Shown: piece after piece, positions 7,496-14,818 of the stretch | How positions within the stretch are numbered: position 1 is the stretch's first letter | Layout: the number at the start of each line of letters is the position of its first letter | Source: Pseudoalteromonas fuliginea | Lineage (GTDB): Bacteria; Pseudomonadota; Gammaproteobacteria; Enterobacterales; Alteromonadaceae | Length of the DNA stretch: 36,506 nucleotides | Assembly (NCBI RefSeq): GCF_000690055.1 | Contig: NZ_JJNZ01000063.1 | Coordinates: forward strand, 1 to 36,506 | Direction of reading: 5' to 3' | Notes under the pieces: generated by a model | The model's database searches: none | Told to the model about the DNA's origin: nothing | What the model saw: only the letters and a program-made list of their open reading frames with translations | Translations under genes and position numbers: made by a program

Positions 7496-9652
7496 ATGCT
7501 CGACTCTTTCACTCTTTACTTTGCCAGCATAGCCATAGTGGTTGTAATGACCTTGCTTAATTTTTTAACATGGCGAACAAACAAGCAAACTCCAGGTACG
7601 CTGCTTTATATTTTTTACCCTATTTTATTACTGGGTTCTGTTATTGGTTTTACCCTTGTTGGTAATACACATAATTTAGTTATTATTAGCATTGCCAGTA
7701 GCATGATGTTTGCAGCTTCTATTGTGCATTGCCTATCACTCAGCCAATTTTTAAATTATCACGGTATTGGCTTCAAATTAATCTGCTCATTTACTGCTTT
7801 TAGCGCTGTAATGCTCGGTTATTACACCTTTTATGATCCCTCTTTACACGAACGAGTTATTGCATCTGATATACAACATATAGCTGAAGCTATATTTTTA
7901 TTATTTATATTTATCAAACATGCCCGTGCGCCCTATCCTAATGGCAGTATTGTATACATTATTATATTGACTCTCGTTGCTTTTAGTTTTATTGGCCGCT
8001 CGTTATTTATGGACGATATTGAACAAAGTAATCTATTAATTAATGGCTGGTTTAGCTCACTATTATTTTTAAATGGCGTCATTGCACCCATGTTCTATGC
8101 TGCAGGCATGGCCTTATTGTGTAATGAACGCAGAGAGCAGCATCTCAATAAACTAGCCGATAAAGCGCAAAAAGACTTAGAAATACGCGGACTATTTCTC
8201 TCAACTATTAGCCACGAAATACGCACCCCACTGAATGGTATTTTAGGCAGCGCTCAGCTTGTCATGAACCAAACAAGTGATACCCGTAATAAAGCTTATT
8301 GCGAGGCAATTATAAACTCCGCCGAATCACTCAATTTACTCGTAGATAAAGTACTTGATTACGCAAGCCTAGATCAAAGTGATGAAGCACTTTATGAAGA
8401 AGATATAGAATTTAAAACATGGCTCAATAATTTATGTCTATTACTGAGCCCACTTGCCGAGCAAAAACATCTTAAATTTGAGCTTGTGTGCAATATTCCA
8501 GAGCAAGCTTGTTATTACTGCGACCAACAAAAACTTAGGCAAATTATTATTAACTTAGTGGGTAATGCCATTAAATTTACCGACCACGGTGTTGTGAAAA
8601 TTCAAGTTGATTTAATTTTAGAGAAACAACTTGAACACACCATAAAAATAAGTGTGAAGGACTCTGGCCCAGGCATAGAAAACGACGAGATAGCTTACTT
8701 AACAGAACCTTATGTACAAAGTAGCGCAGGTAAAGAAAAAGGTGGAACCGGCCTAGGTTTAGCCATTACCAGCCGTTTGCTTGAAAAGCTTAGTAGCCGG
8801 CTCGAAATTGCAAGCCAACTCGGTACAGGGAGTGTATTTAGCTTTATCGTTACTTTTACTTTGGGCGAACTAAGTTTAGTAGAACAGCGACACCAGACTA
8901 AAGATTACCTAACAGGCCTTGATGTATTATTGGTTGAAGATTTAGATTTGAACCAAAAAATTGCTATCGAATTTATGGCCGACGATGAGCACAAAATTAA
9001 GCTCGCAAAAGATGGGAAAAGCGCTATTGAGCTTATGCAAAAACATCACTTTGATGTAGTGTTACTTGATATGAACTTACCTGACTTAACAGGCCAAGAA
9101 GTACTTAAACGCCTAAAGCACATAGATCATAAGAATCAACGAACTCCCGTGCTCGCTTTTACTGCAAGCCTTAGCCCCGACGAAGTAAAAGAATATTTAG
9201 AATTAGGAATAAAAGATATTGTTGGCAAGCCTATTAAACACCAAAAGCTTCGCCAAGCACTTAGCGACTCTCAATCAAATCAAACGGCTAATATTACTGT
9301 AGAACTTATTGACACTTTGTACGACGAAACCGCAGCAGAGACACTAACCACTTCGTTTAGTGAAGATGAAGTATCGTCTATTTATAACGAATTTGTACTT
9401 TCAGCACGAAATAAACTCATTCGTTGCCAAGAGCTTACTACTCAGCATCCAGAGCAATGTATTAAGCTTTTACATCGCCAGGCAAGCACAGCCTTACAGT
9501 TAGGTTTTAATCGTTATGGTATAGCGCTAAAAAAAATAGAGCGCCGCTTACTCGATAAAAAACCACACAACGACATGCTTGATGAAGCGCTAGATCTGTG
9601 GCAACAAAGCTTAGAGCAATATTTAAAGTTTGTGCGCGGGCAACTTCTATAA
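7496..9652 (+). CDS. Seven-TM hybrid sensor histidine kinase with receiver and HPt-like tail
   Basis: A 718-residue inner-membrane signalling protein. Residues 1-210 contain about seven hydrophobic segments with short loops and no large periplasmic domain. HisKA follows with SHEIRTPLNG (phosphorylated His240). The HATPase has NLVGNAIKFTDHG (N box), DSGPGI (G1) and GGTGLGLAI (G2). A receiver domain at about 478-590 has LLVEDLDLNQ, acceptor Asp525 in VVLLDMNLPDL, Thr in FTAS, and Lys in VGKPI. The last 110 residues resemble an HPt helical bundle: LLHRQASTALQLGF keeps His660 but replaces the usual Lys-Gly after it. The layout implies a phosphorelay, but the final step may be lost. The ligand is unknown. 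The ATG has only a weak GGA upstream. Confidence 0.88.
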   Translation: MLDSFTLYFASIAIVVVMTLLNFLTWRTNKQTPGTLLYIFYPILLLGSVIGFTLVGNTHNLVIISIASSMMFAASIVHCLSLSQFLNYHGIGFKLICSFTAFSAVMLGYYTFYDPSLHERVIASDIQHIAEAIFLLFIFIKHARAPYPNGSIVYIIILTLVAFSFIGRSLFMDDIEQSNLLINGWFSSLLFLNGVIAPMFYAAGMALLCNERREQHLNKLADKAQKDLEIRGLFLSTISHEIRTPLNGILGSAQLVMNQTSDTRNKAYCEAIINSAESLNLLVDKVLDYASLDQSDEALYEEDIEFKTWLNNLCLLLSPLAEQKHLKFELVCNIPEQACYYCDQQKLRQIIINLVGNAIKFTDHGVVKIQVDLILEKQLEHTIKISVKDSGPGIENDEIAYLTEPYVQSSAGKEKGGTGLGLAITSRLLEKLSSRLEIASQLGTGSVFSFIVTFTLGELSLVEQRHQTKDYLTGLDVLLVEDLDLNQKIAIEFMADDEHKIKLAKDGKSAIELMQKHHFDVVLLDMNLPDLTGQEVLKRLKHIDHKNQRTPVLAFTASLSPDEVKEYLELGIKDIVGKPIKHQKLRQALSDSQSNQTANITVELIDTLYDETAAETLTTSFSEDEVSSIYNEFVLSARNKLIRCQELTTQHPEQCIKLLHRQASTALQLGFNRYGIALKKIERRLLDKKPHNDMLDEALDLWQQSLEQYLKFVRGQLL

Positions 9653-9736
9653 GCTAAGAAAAACAAGGTCTCACAAAAATTGTAGAACATAAATTTATAT
9701 CCCCTTAGAGCATTCTGCGCTTATCATTAAATCGCT

Positions 9737-10510
9737 CTAAACTAATGTAAAAGGGTCTGCATCTAAATAGGCAGGAAACGCTGCTTTAAACTCATCCAGT
9801 GGCGCTTTTTCAAGTGTTATAGTAACTAGTTGCTCAGCGTTATCTTGCGCTTTAGTTAATGCATCGCCTTTGAAGTCGTATACTGCAGTACCGCCATTGT
9901 GCGCCACACCATTACCGTCGTCACCCACTCGATTAACGCCTACTACGTAGCACAGGTTTTCCATTGCACGCGCCATAAGTAACGTATCCCAAATATGGCG
10001 GCGCACAGCCGGCCAATTTGCTACGTTTATCATTACATCGTAGTCGTTATTATTACGTTGAAATACCGGAAAGCGCAGGTCGTAACATACTTGTGGTAAT
10101 AGTTTAAAACCGTTGATTTCAAAAACTTTACGCGCTTGCCCTGCTACAACGTAATCGCCCTCGCTGCCTAAGCGAAATAAATGGCGTTTATCGTAATAAC
10201 TCACCTCACCATCGGGTTTTACCCAATAAAACCGATTCGCTTTTTTATCGCCTTGTGCAACAAGTGCCGAACCTGCAATAACCGCATTATGTTTATGAGC
10301 CTGCGCCTTTAACCACGTCAGTACTTTACCGTTTTCGGGCTCTGCACAATCTAAATTGATAGCAAAGCCAGTCGAGAATGTTTCGGGCAGTAAAATAAGA
10401 TCGGGCTGATGCATAATTGCTTCAAGCTGCTTATTAAACATGGCTAAATTAGCATCTTTATCAAGCCAATAAAGCGAGCTTTGCAATGCTGTAATGGTTA
10501 AAGTTGACAT
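9737..10510 (-). CDS. yafV: Omega-amidase, YafV type (nitrilase superfamily)
   Basis: A 257-residue carbon-nitrogen hydrolase close in length and sequence pattern to E. coli YafV. The nitrilase triad is visible: Glu43 in LLPETFSTGFA, Lys108 in YYDKRHLFR, and Cys142 in QVCYDLRFP. VANWPAVRR and ARAMEN are further family marks. Omega-amidases hydrolyse 2-oxoglutaramate (and 2-oxosuccinamate) to the dicarboxylic keto acid plus ammonia. The start overlaps the end of the aminotransferase gene by 13 bases, so the two are co-transcribed. In that context it would clear the keto product of glutamine when glutamine is the amino donor for the last step of methionine salvage. The stop is TAG. Confidence 0.88.
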   Translation of the reverse strand: MSTLTITALQSSLYWLDKDANLAMFNKQLEAIMHQPDLILLPETFSTGFAINLDCAEPENGKVLTWLKAQAHKHNAVIAGSALVAQGDKKANRFYWVKPDGEVSYYDKRHLFRLGSEGDYVVAGQARKVFEINGFKLLPQVCYDLRFPVFQRNNNDYDVMINVANWPAVRRHIWDTLLMARAMENLCYVVGVNRVGDDGNGVAHNGGTAVYDFKGDALTKAQDNAEQLVTITLEKAPLDEFKAAFPAYLDADPFTLV

Positions 10511-11640
10511 AATATTTGCGAAGCCTCTATGAGAGTGTTGTCGTTTTTAGCAAAGCATAAACGAATTACTTTGTCGGTTGGTGCCTTTTGATAAAACACA
10601 CTTAACGGAATAGCCGCAACACCTGCTTGCTCAACTAACCAATGGCAAAAATCAATATCGTTTAAATCCGATACATCACTGTAATCTAACAATAAAAAGT
10701 AAGTACCTTGGCTAGGTAAAATTTTAAAACGGCTGTTACTTAAATGGCTCGCTAATAAGTCGCGTTTTTGCTGATAAAACCCGCTTAGCTCATCTATATG
10801 CTCACCTTGCTGCTCGAGCATATCGGCAAGCGCATGCTGTGCGGGGGTAAAACTTGAAAACGTAACGTACTGATGAATTTTTCTAAATTCGACAGCTAAA
10901 TCGGCAGGTGCAATACAGTAACCCATTTTCCAGCCCGTGCTATGAAATGTTTTACCAAAACTCGATATAACAAAGCTTTTGGTAAATAATTCATCATCGC
11001 GTAATACACTTAAATGCGGTTGTTCATCAAACGTAATGTGTTCATATACCTCATCGCTTATTACATATAAATTGTGAGTGCTAACCAACTCTTTAAGCTT
11101 TTTTATATCATGTGGCTGTAATATTTTACCGCTAGGGTTATGAGGTGTATTTATAATAATTGCACGGGTATTTTTAGTAATTGCTTGGCTTACTACTTGC
11201 CAATCAATAGTGTAATTTGGCGCACTTAAAGCAATGTGTACCGACTTTCCACCAGCGAGTTCAATTGCCGGTTGGTAAGAGTCATATGCAGGGTCAAATA
11301 CAATCACTTCATCACTGGGGCGCACAATTGTTTGAATAGCTACAAACAATGCCTCTGTTGCACCCGAGGTAACAGTAACTTGATCAGCTGCGTTTATATC
11401 AACTGCATATTTGCGCTTTGCTAAATCAGCAATTTGTTGCTGTAATCTTGGTACGCCACTTGAAGGTGAATATTGATTAACGCCCTGCTGCACATAATAA
11501 TTTAACTGCGTTTTTAAAAGATCAGGAGCATCAAACTCAGGAAAGCCTTGAGAGAGATTAATTGCCGAAAACTCATTAGCCAATCCGCTCATTTGGCTAA
11601 ATATACTAACGCCTAAATTTGGTAATTTACTTTCAAACAC
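10498..11640 (-). CDS. ybdL: Methionine aminotransferase, YbdL type (last step of methionine salvage)
   Basis: A 380-residue class I/II PLP aminotransferase. Visible are INLSQGFPEFDAP at the start of the small domain, YSPSSGVPRLQ, VTSGATEALF, NTPHNPSGK (cofactor/carboxylate loop), DEVYEHITF, and the PLP lysine K230 in SSFGKTFHSTGWKMGY. This pattern is that of YbdL, which prefers methionine and its keto acid over aromatic substrates. By context it performs the MtnE reaction, converting 4-methylthio-2-oxobutanoate to methionine. The start is GTG (11638-11640) with AAGG about 8 bases before. It is divergent from mtnB, and the shared gap holds MetJ-like boxes. It is co-transcribed with the omega-amidase. 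Confidence 0.9.
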   Translation of the reverse strand: MFESKLPNLGVSIFSQMSGLANEFSAINLSQGFPEFDAPDLLKTQLNYYVQQGVNQYSPSSGVPRLQQQIADLAKRKYAVDINAADQVTVTSGATEALFVAIQTIVRPSDEVIVFDPAYDSYQPAIELAGGKSVHIALSAPNYTIDWQVVSQAITKNTRAIIINTPHNPSGKILQPHDIKKLKELVSTHNLYVISDEVYEHITFDEQPHLSVLRDDELFTKSFVISSFGKTFHSTGWKMGYCIAPADLAVEFRKIHQYVTFSSFTPAQHALADMLEQQGEHIDELSGFYQQKRDLLASHLSNSRFKILPSQGTYFLLLDYSDVSDLNDIDFCHWLVEQAGVAAIPLSVFYQKAPTDKVIRLCFAKNDNTLIEASQILCQL

Positions 11641-11695
11641 GAGATGCCCTTAATGATGGTTTTGCGCTTAAAGCGATGCTATCATTGCTTAAAAC

Positions 11696-11711
11696 AGAAG
11701 TATAGCCGTCT
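11696..11711. promoter_or_regulatory. Candidate MetJ operator between ybdL and mtnB
   Basis: Two adjacent 8-base units, AGAAGTAT (6 of 8 to the AGACGTCT met box) and AGCCGTCT (7 of 8), lie end to end. MetJ needs at least two tandem boxes and uses S-adenosylmethionine as corepressor. On the minus strand a -10-like TATACT lies inside the site, so binding would block the ybdL promoter. The position within the divergent gap would also cover mtnBCD. Confidence 0.6.
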
Positions 11712-11748
11712 AAAAACAATTAACTTTACGCTCATTAGTGAGGAATGT

Positions 11749-12378
11749 ATGCAAAACAATACCGCTATTTCACAACTTATTGAAGCCGGAAAATGGGTTA
11801 GCCAAAAAGGCTGGGTACCCGCAACAGGCGGAAACTTTTCAGCTCGTACTAGCACTGGCTTTGTTGTTACAGCAAGTGGGCACGATAAAGGCTCACTGAC
11901 GCAAGCGCATTTTTTGCAATTAGATCACCAAGGCGAGCGCCTAGCAGGAGCTGTAAAACCATCGGCAGAAACACAATTACACCTAAGTTTGTATCAGCTT
12001 ATACATGATGCACAGTGTGTTTTACATACTCACTCTGTAGCCGCTACCGTACTGTCGCAAATTACCCAAGAGCATCAGCTTGATTTAACAGGCTATGAAA
12101 TGCAAAAAGCACTGAGCGGCTTTACTTCACACTTAGAAACGCTGAGCATTCCTATTTTCGATAACGATCAAGATATTGACCGATTAAGCCTGCTGGTCAG
12201 TGACCATCATTTACATACGCCTATAGAGCACGGCGTACTGATACGTGGTCATGGTTTATATGCAGTAGGACGTAATATTGATGAAGTTCGTCGCCACTTA
12301 GAAGCCTTAGAGTTTTTATTTAGCTGCGAACTAGAACGCCTAAAAATAATAGGTATTCAAGCGGGAGTAACTAAATGA
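11749..12378 (+). CDS. mtnB: Methylthioribulose-1-phosphate dehydratase MtnB
   Basis: A 209-residue class II aldolase-fold zinc enzyme that dehydrates 5-methylthioribulose-1-phosphate. The start is ATG 11749, with AGGA 5 bases before. An in-frame ATG at 11644 would add 35 residues unlike the family and run through the promoter and MetJ boxes. Visible are GWVPATGGNFSAR (about 22-34), SAETQLHLSLY with the conserved Glu, the zinc ligands in VLHTHSVA (about 92-99), and IRGHGLYAVG with the third zinc histidine. It is first of three overlapping genes mtnB-mtnC-mtnD; its TGA overlaps the mtnC ATG by 4 bases. Confidence 0.93.
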   Translation: MQNNTAISQLIEAGKWVSQKGWVPATGGNFSARTSTGFVVTASGHDKGSLTQAHFLQLDHQGERLAGAVKPSAETQLHLSLYQLIHDAQCVLHTHSVAATVLSQITQEHQLDLTGYEMQKALSGFTSHLETLSIPIFDNDQDIDRLSLLVSDHHLHTPIEHGVLIRGHGLYAVGRNIDEVRRHLEALEFLFSCELERLKIIGIQAGVTK

Positions 12379-13061
12379 TTAAAGCCATTTTAACCGACAT
12401 CGAAGGCACAATAACCCGTATTTCGTTCGTTAAAGAGGTGTTATTTCCTTACGCGGCAAAACAGTTACCTACCTTCATACGTGCCAATGCTAATAAACCG
12501 GATGTAGCCGAGCAAATTAATGCCGTAAAAGCCCTTATCGAAAAGCCAAACGCCGATATAGAAGAAGTCATTAGCGCCTTACTTACCTGGATTGATGAAG
12601 ATAAAAAAATCACTCCACTTAAGCAGTTACAAGGCTTAATTTGGCAAACAGGGTATGAACACGGCGATTTTAAGGGTCATTTATACCCAGATGCATTTGA
12701 TTTTTTACAAGCTCAACACAACAACGATATTACTTTGTATGTGTACTCATCTGGTTCGGTAAAAGCGCAGCTGTTGCTTTTTAAATACAGTGATTATGGC
12801 GACATTCGCAGCTTTTTTTCTGACTTTTTTGACACCAAAGTTGGCGCAAAGCAAGAACGAACTGCCTATAACACCATTGTTGAACTGTTACCGTTTCAGG
12901 CAGAAGAAATACTCTTTTTAAGTGATGTAACCGGTGAGCTTGACGCCGCGCAGGCTGTGGGTTTAAAAACACTACATTTAATTCGTGATGGGCAAGCAAG
13001 CACTAAAGCACACCCTTATATTAATGACTTTAGTCAATTTAAATTGGAGCAATTAGTATGA
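12375..13061 (+). CDS. mtnC: Enolase-phosphatase MtnC
   Basis: A 228-residue HAD-superfamily enzyme. It enolises 2,3-diketo-5-methylthiopentyl-1-phosphate and then removes the phosphate to give the acireductone. HAD motif I is ILTDIEGTITRISFVKE, with Asp8 and Glu10 (the Glu in place of the usual second Asp is normal for this family). Motif II is VYSSGSVKAQ, and motif IV is ILFLSDVTGELDAA. The length matches known MtnC proteins (about 229). It overlaps mtnB and mtnD by 4 bases each (ATGA), which points to coupled translation. Confidence 0.94.
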   Translation: MIKAILTDIEGTITRISFVKEVLFPYAAKQLPTFIRANANKPDVAEQINAVKALIEKPNADIEEVISALLTWIDEDKKITPLKQLQGLIWQTGYEHGDFKGHLYPDAFDFLQAQHNNDITLYVYSSGSVKAQLLLFKYSDYGDIRSFFSDFFDTKVGAKQERTAYNTIVELLPFQAEEILFLSDVTGELDAAQAVGLKTLHLIRDGQASTKAHPYINDFSQFKLEQLV

Positions 13062-13600
13062 GCCAATTAACGGTGTATGCCGACAACAATGCAAACAAGG
13101 CACTTGTGAGCACATCAAATGCTGATGATATTACAAAGCAGCTAGCTAAAGTAAACGTACGTTTTGAACAGTGGCAAGCAAATGCAGATATTAATCAGCA
13201 CACCACCCATGAGCAAATTATTAGTGCGTACAAAAGCGATATAGATCGGTTAAAAACTGAAAATGGCTATCAAACAGTAGATGTTATATCTCTAGCTAAA
13301 GGTAACCCTGGCGCATCAGAGCTGCGCAAAAAATTTTTATTTGAACATACTCATAGTGAAGACGAAGTACGTTTTTTTGTAAAAGGCCAAGGGCTATTTT
13401 GCCTGCATTTAGGCAATAAGGTTTATCAGGTACTTTGCCAACAAGGCGATTTAATTTCAGTGCCTGAACTTACCCCGCATTGGTTTGATATGGGAAGCGA
13501 TCCTGAGTTTACTGCCATTCGCTTATTTAACAATACAGAGGGCTGGGTAGCAAAAAGCACTGACTCGTCTATTGCAGAGCAATTTCCACTATTATCGTAA
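13058..13600 (+). CDS. mtnD: Acireductone dioxygenase MtnD
   Basis: A 180-residue cupin metalloenzyme. The four metal ligands are all present: His97, His99 and Glu103 in EHTHSEDEVRFF, and His141 in LTPHWFDMG. This is the same spacing as in the Klebsiella enzyme. With iron it makes 4-methylthio-2-oxobutanoate and formate on the salvage path. With nickel it makes methylthiopropionate, CO and formate. The sequence alone does not say which metal is used in the cell. It is the last gene of the mtnBCD unit, convergent with mtnA. Confidence 0.95.
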   Translation: MSQLTVYADNNANKALVSTSNADDITKQLAKVNVRFEQWQANADINQHTTHEQIISAYKSDIDRLKTENGYQTVDVISLAKGNPGASELRKKFLFEHTHSEDEVRFFVKGQGLFCLHLGNKVYQVLCQQGDLISVPELTPHWFDMGSDPEFTAIRLFNNTEGWVAKSTDSSIAEQFPLLS

Positions 13601-13617
13601 GTTGGTCATTCAAAACC

Positions 13618-13650
13618 TTGGTCCACACTAATAAACATAGCGTGGACCAA
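13618..13650. terminator. Hairpin between convergent mtnD and mtnA
   Basis: TTGGTCCAC (13618-13626) pairs with GTGGACCAA (13642-13650), with CTA/TAG able to extend the stem inward. Only a short T4 run follows on the minus strand and none on the plus strand, so terminator strength is doubtful. Its place in a 63-base convergent gap supports the role. Confidence 0.5.
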
Positions 13651-13663
13651 AAATACCGCGAAG

Positions 13664-14689
13664 TTACTTAAGCTTTATGAGACCGCCATTTTCTACCTGA
13701 CTTTGGTTATAAACCCCCGTGTCTAACATCCACCCTGTAACCAGTTTTGCCGGTGTTATATCAAATGCAGGGTTATATACATTGGCATTAGTGGGTGCCC
13801 ACAAAGCCTCACCAAAGCTACCGCTAACTCCGCGCACTTCTTGAGGATTACGTTGCTCTATTTCTATATCATCACCACACGCGGTGTTGGTATCAAGCGT
13901 AGTAATAGGCGCAACTACATAAAATGGAATGTTATGAAAATACGCAAGTACGGCTAAATTATAGGTACCCACTTTATTAGCAAAATCACCATTGGCGGCA
14001 ATACGATCAGCCCCTACCACTATTTTATCTACCTTACCTGCAGCCATTAAACTTGCCGCCATATTATCGCAAATTAATGTGTAAGGTATTTTCCAGCGCT
14101 CAAGCTCAAAGGCCGTTAAGCGGCCGCCTTGTAATAATGGTCGTGTTTCATCAACCCACACATGTACGTTGCCATGTTTTTGCTGCGCTTTGTAAATAAC
14201 ACCCAGTGCAGTACCAATACCAGCGGTTGCAAGCGCCCCTGTATTACAATGAGTTAATATGTTGTCGCCACTATTTATAAGCTCGGCACCACGATTTGCC
14301 ATTCGTTCACACAACTCAATATCTTCAATAAACAACCGCTCAGCAGTACTAACAATACCGGCAACATAATCGCTTTGCGTTAAAGCTTTTCGCAATGCCG
14401 CCATACAATGCATTAAATTAACCGCCGTTGGACGAGTGGCTTCTAGTTCATTGATTGCTTTTTCAAGCTCACTTTTCACTACCCCTTGCTCAGCTAAATA
14501 CGCCACTAACAAGCTCGCGCTTAAACCAATAAGTGGAGCTCCACGTACTTTTAAGTTAATGATCAGCTCTTTCATGGTTTCTACATCATGGCACTGATGC
14601 CATACCTGCTGGTGAGGTAGTAAATATTGGTCGAGCACACTAAGCGACCCGTTTTCATATTTTAAACTGCTTGCGATTAAATTTTGCAT
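13664..14689 (-). CDS. mtnA: Methylthioribose-1-phosphate isomerase MtnA
   Basis: A 341-residue enzyme of the eIF2B-alpha-like fold that converts methylthioribose-1-phosphate to methylthioribulose-1-phosphate. Catalytic residues are visible: Cys148 in LTHCNTGALATAG and Asp228 in VVGADRIAANGD. VRGAPLIG (about 48-55) and DETRPLLQGGRLTAFEL (about 180-196) are further signatures that separate it from true eIF2B subunits. It is on the minus strand, divergent from mtnK. It has its own promoter and faces the shared MetJ-like site. Confidence 0.95.
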   Translation of the reverse strand: MQNLIASSLKYENGSLSVLDQYLLPHQQVWHQCHDVETMKELIINLKVRGAPLIGLSASLLVAYLAEQGVVKSELEKAINELEATRPTAVNLMHCMAALRKALTQSDYVAGIVSTAERLFIEDIELCERMANRGAELINSGDNILTHCNTGALATAGIGTALGVIYKAQQKHGNVHVWVDETRPLLQGGRLTAFELERWKIPYTLICDNMAASLMAAGKVDKIVVGADRIAANGDFANKVGTYNLAVLAYFHNIPFYVVAPITTLDTNTACGDDIEIEQRNPQEVRGVSGSFGEALWAPTNANVYNPAFDITPAKLVTGWMLDTGVYNQSQVENGGLIKLK

Positions 14690-14720
14690 AATGCTTAAGG
14701 TATTAAAAATGCGTGACGTT

Positions 14721-14748
14721 ATTTTACACCACTTTGAATAACTCTCAA
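14721..14748 (-). promoter_or_regulatory. Candidate mtnA promoter
   Basis: On the minus strand, -35 TTGAGA (14743-14748, 5 of 6) and -10 TAAAAT (14721-14726, 5 of 6, with an extended TG two bases upstream) have a 16-base spacer. The start codon is about 30 bases downstream. Confidence 0.6.
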
Positions 14749-14751
14749 GTT

Positions 14752-14775
14752 AGACTTGTAGACATCTAAACATTT
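14752..14775. promoter_or_regulatory. Candidate MetJ operator between mtnA and mtnK
   Basis: Three contiguous 8-base units match the met box AGACGTCT: AGACTTGT (6 of 8), AGACATCT (7 of 8) and AAACATTT (5 of 8). The array covers the best mtnK -35 box and lies 3 bases upstream of the mtnA -35 box, so MetJ bound here could repress both genes. Confidence 0.65.
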
Positions 14776-14788
14776 AAAGGTATAGAAT
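14759..14788 (+). promoter_or_regulatory. Candidate mtnK promoter
   Basis: -35 TAGACA (14759-14764, 5 of 6) and -10 TAGAAT (14783-14788, 5 of 6) with an 18-base spacer. The -35 box is embedded in the met-box array. An alternative -10, TATAGA at 14781-14786, gives a 16-base spacer. Confidence 0.5.
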
Positions 14789-14818
14789 GCTTAAAAGCTG
14801 ATTTTTGAGATTAAAACC

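Noticed and set aside
9705..9740. TTAGAGC/GCTCTAA inverted repeat between the hybrid kinase and the omega-amidase
   Set aside because: The loop is 22 bases, one arm overlaps the omega-amidase stop codon, and no T run follows; weak as a terminator.
11644..11748. 35-codon upstream extension of mtnB
   Set aside because: It crosses the MetJ-like boxes and promoter region, has no family similarity, and a better ribosome-binding site precedes ATG 11749.
11641..11748. SAM riboswitch in the salvage cluster
   Set aside because: The gap is too short and lacks the paired helices of known SAM riboswitches; MetJ-like boxes explain it better.
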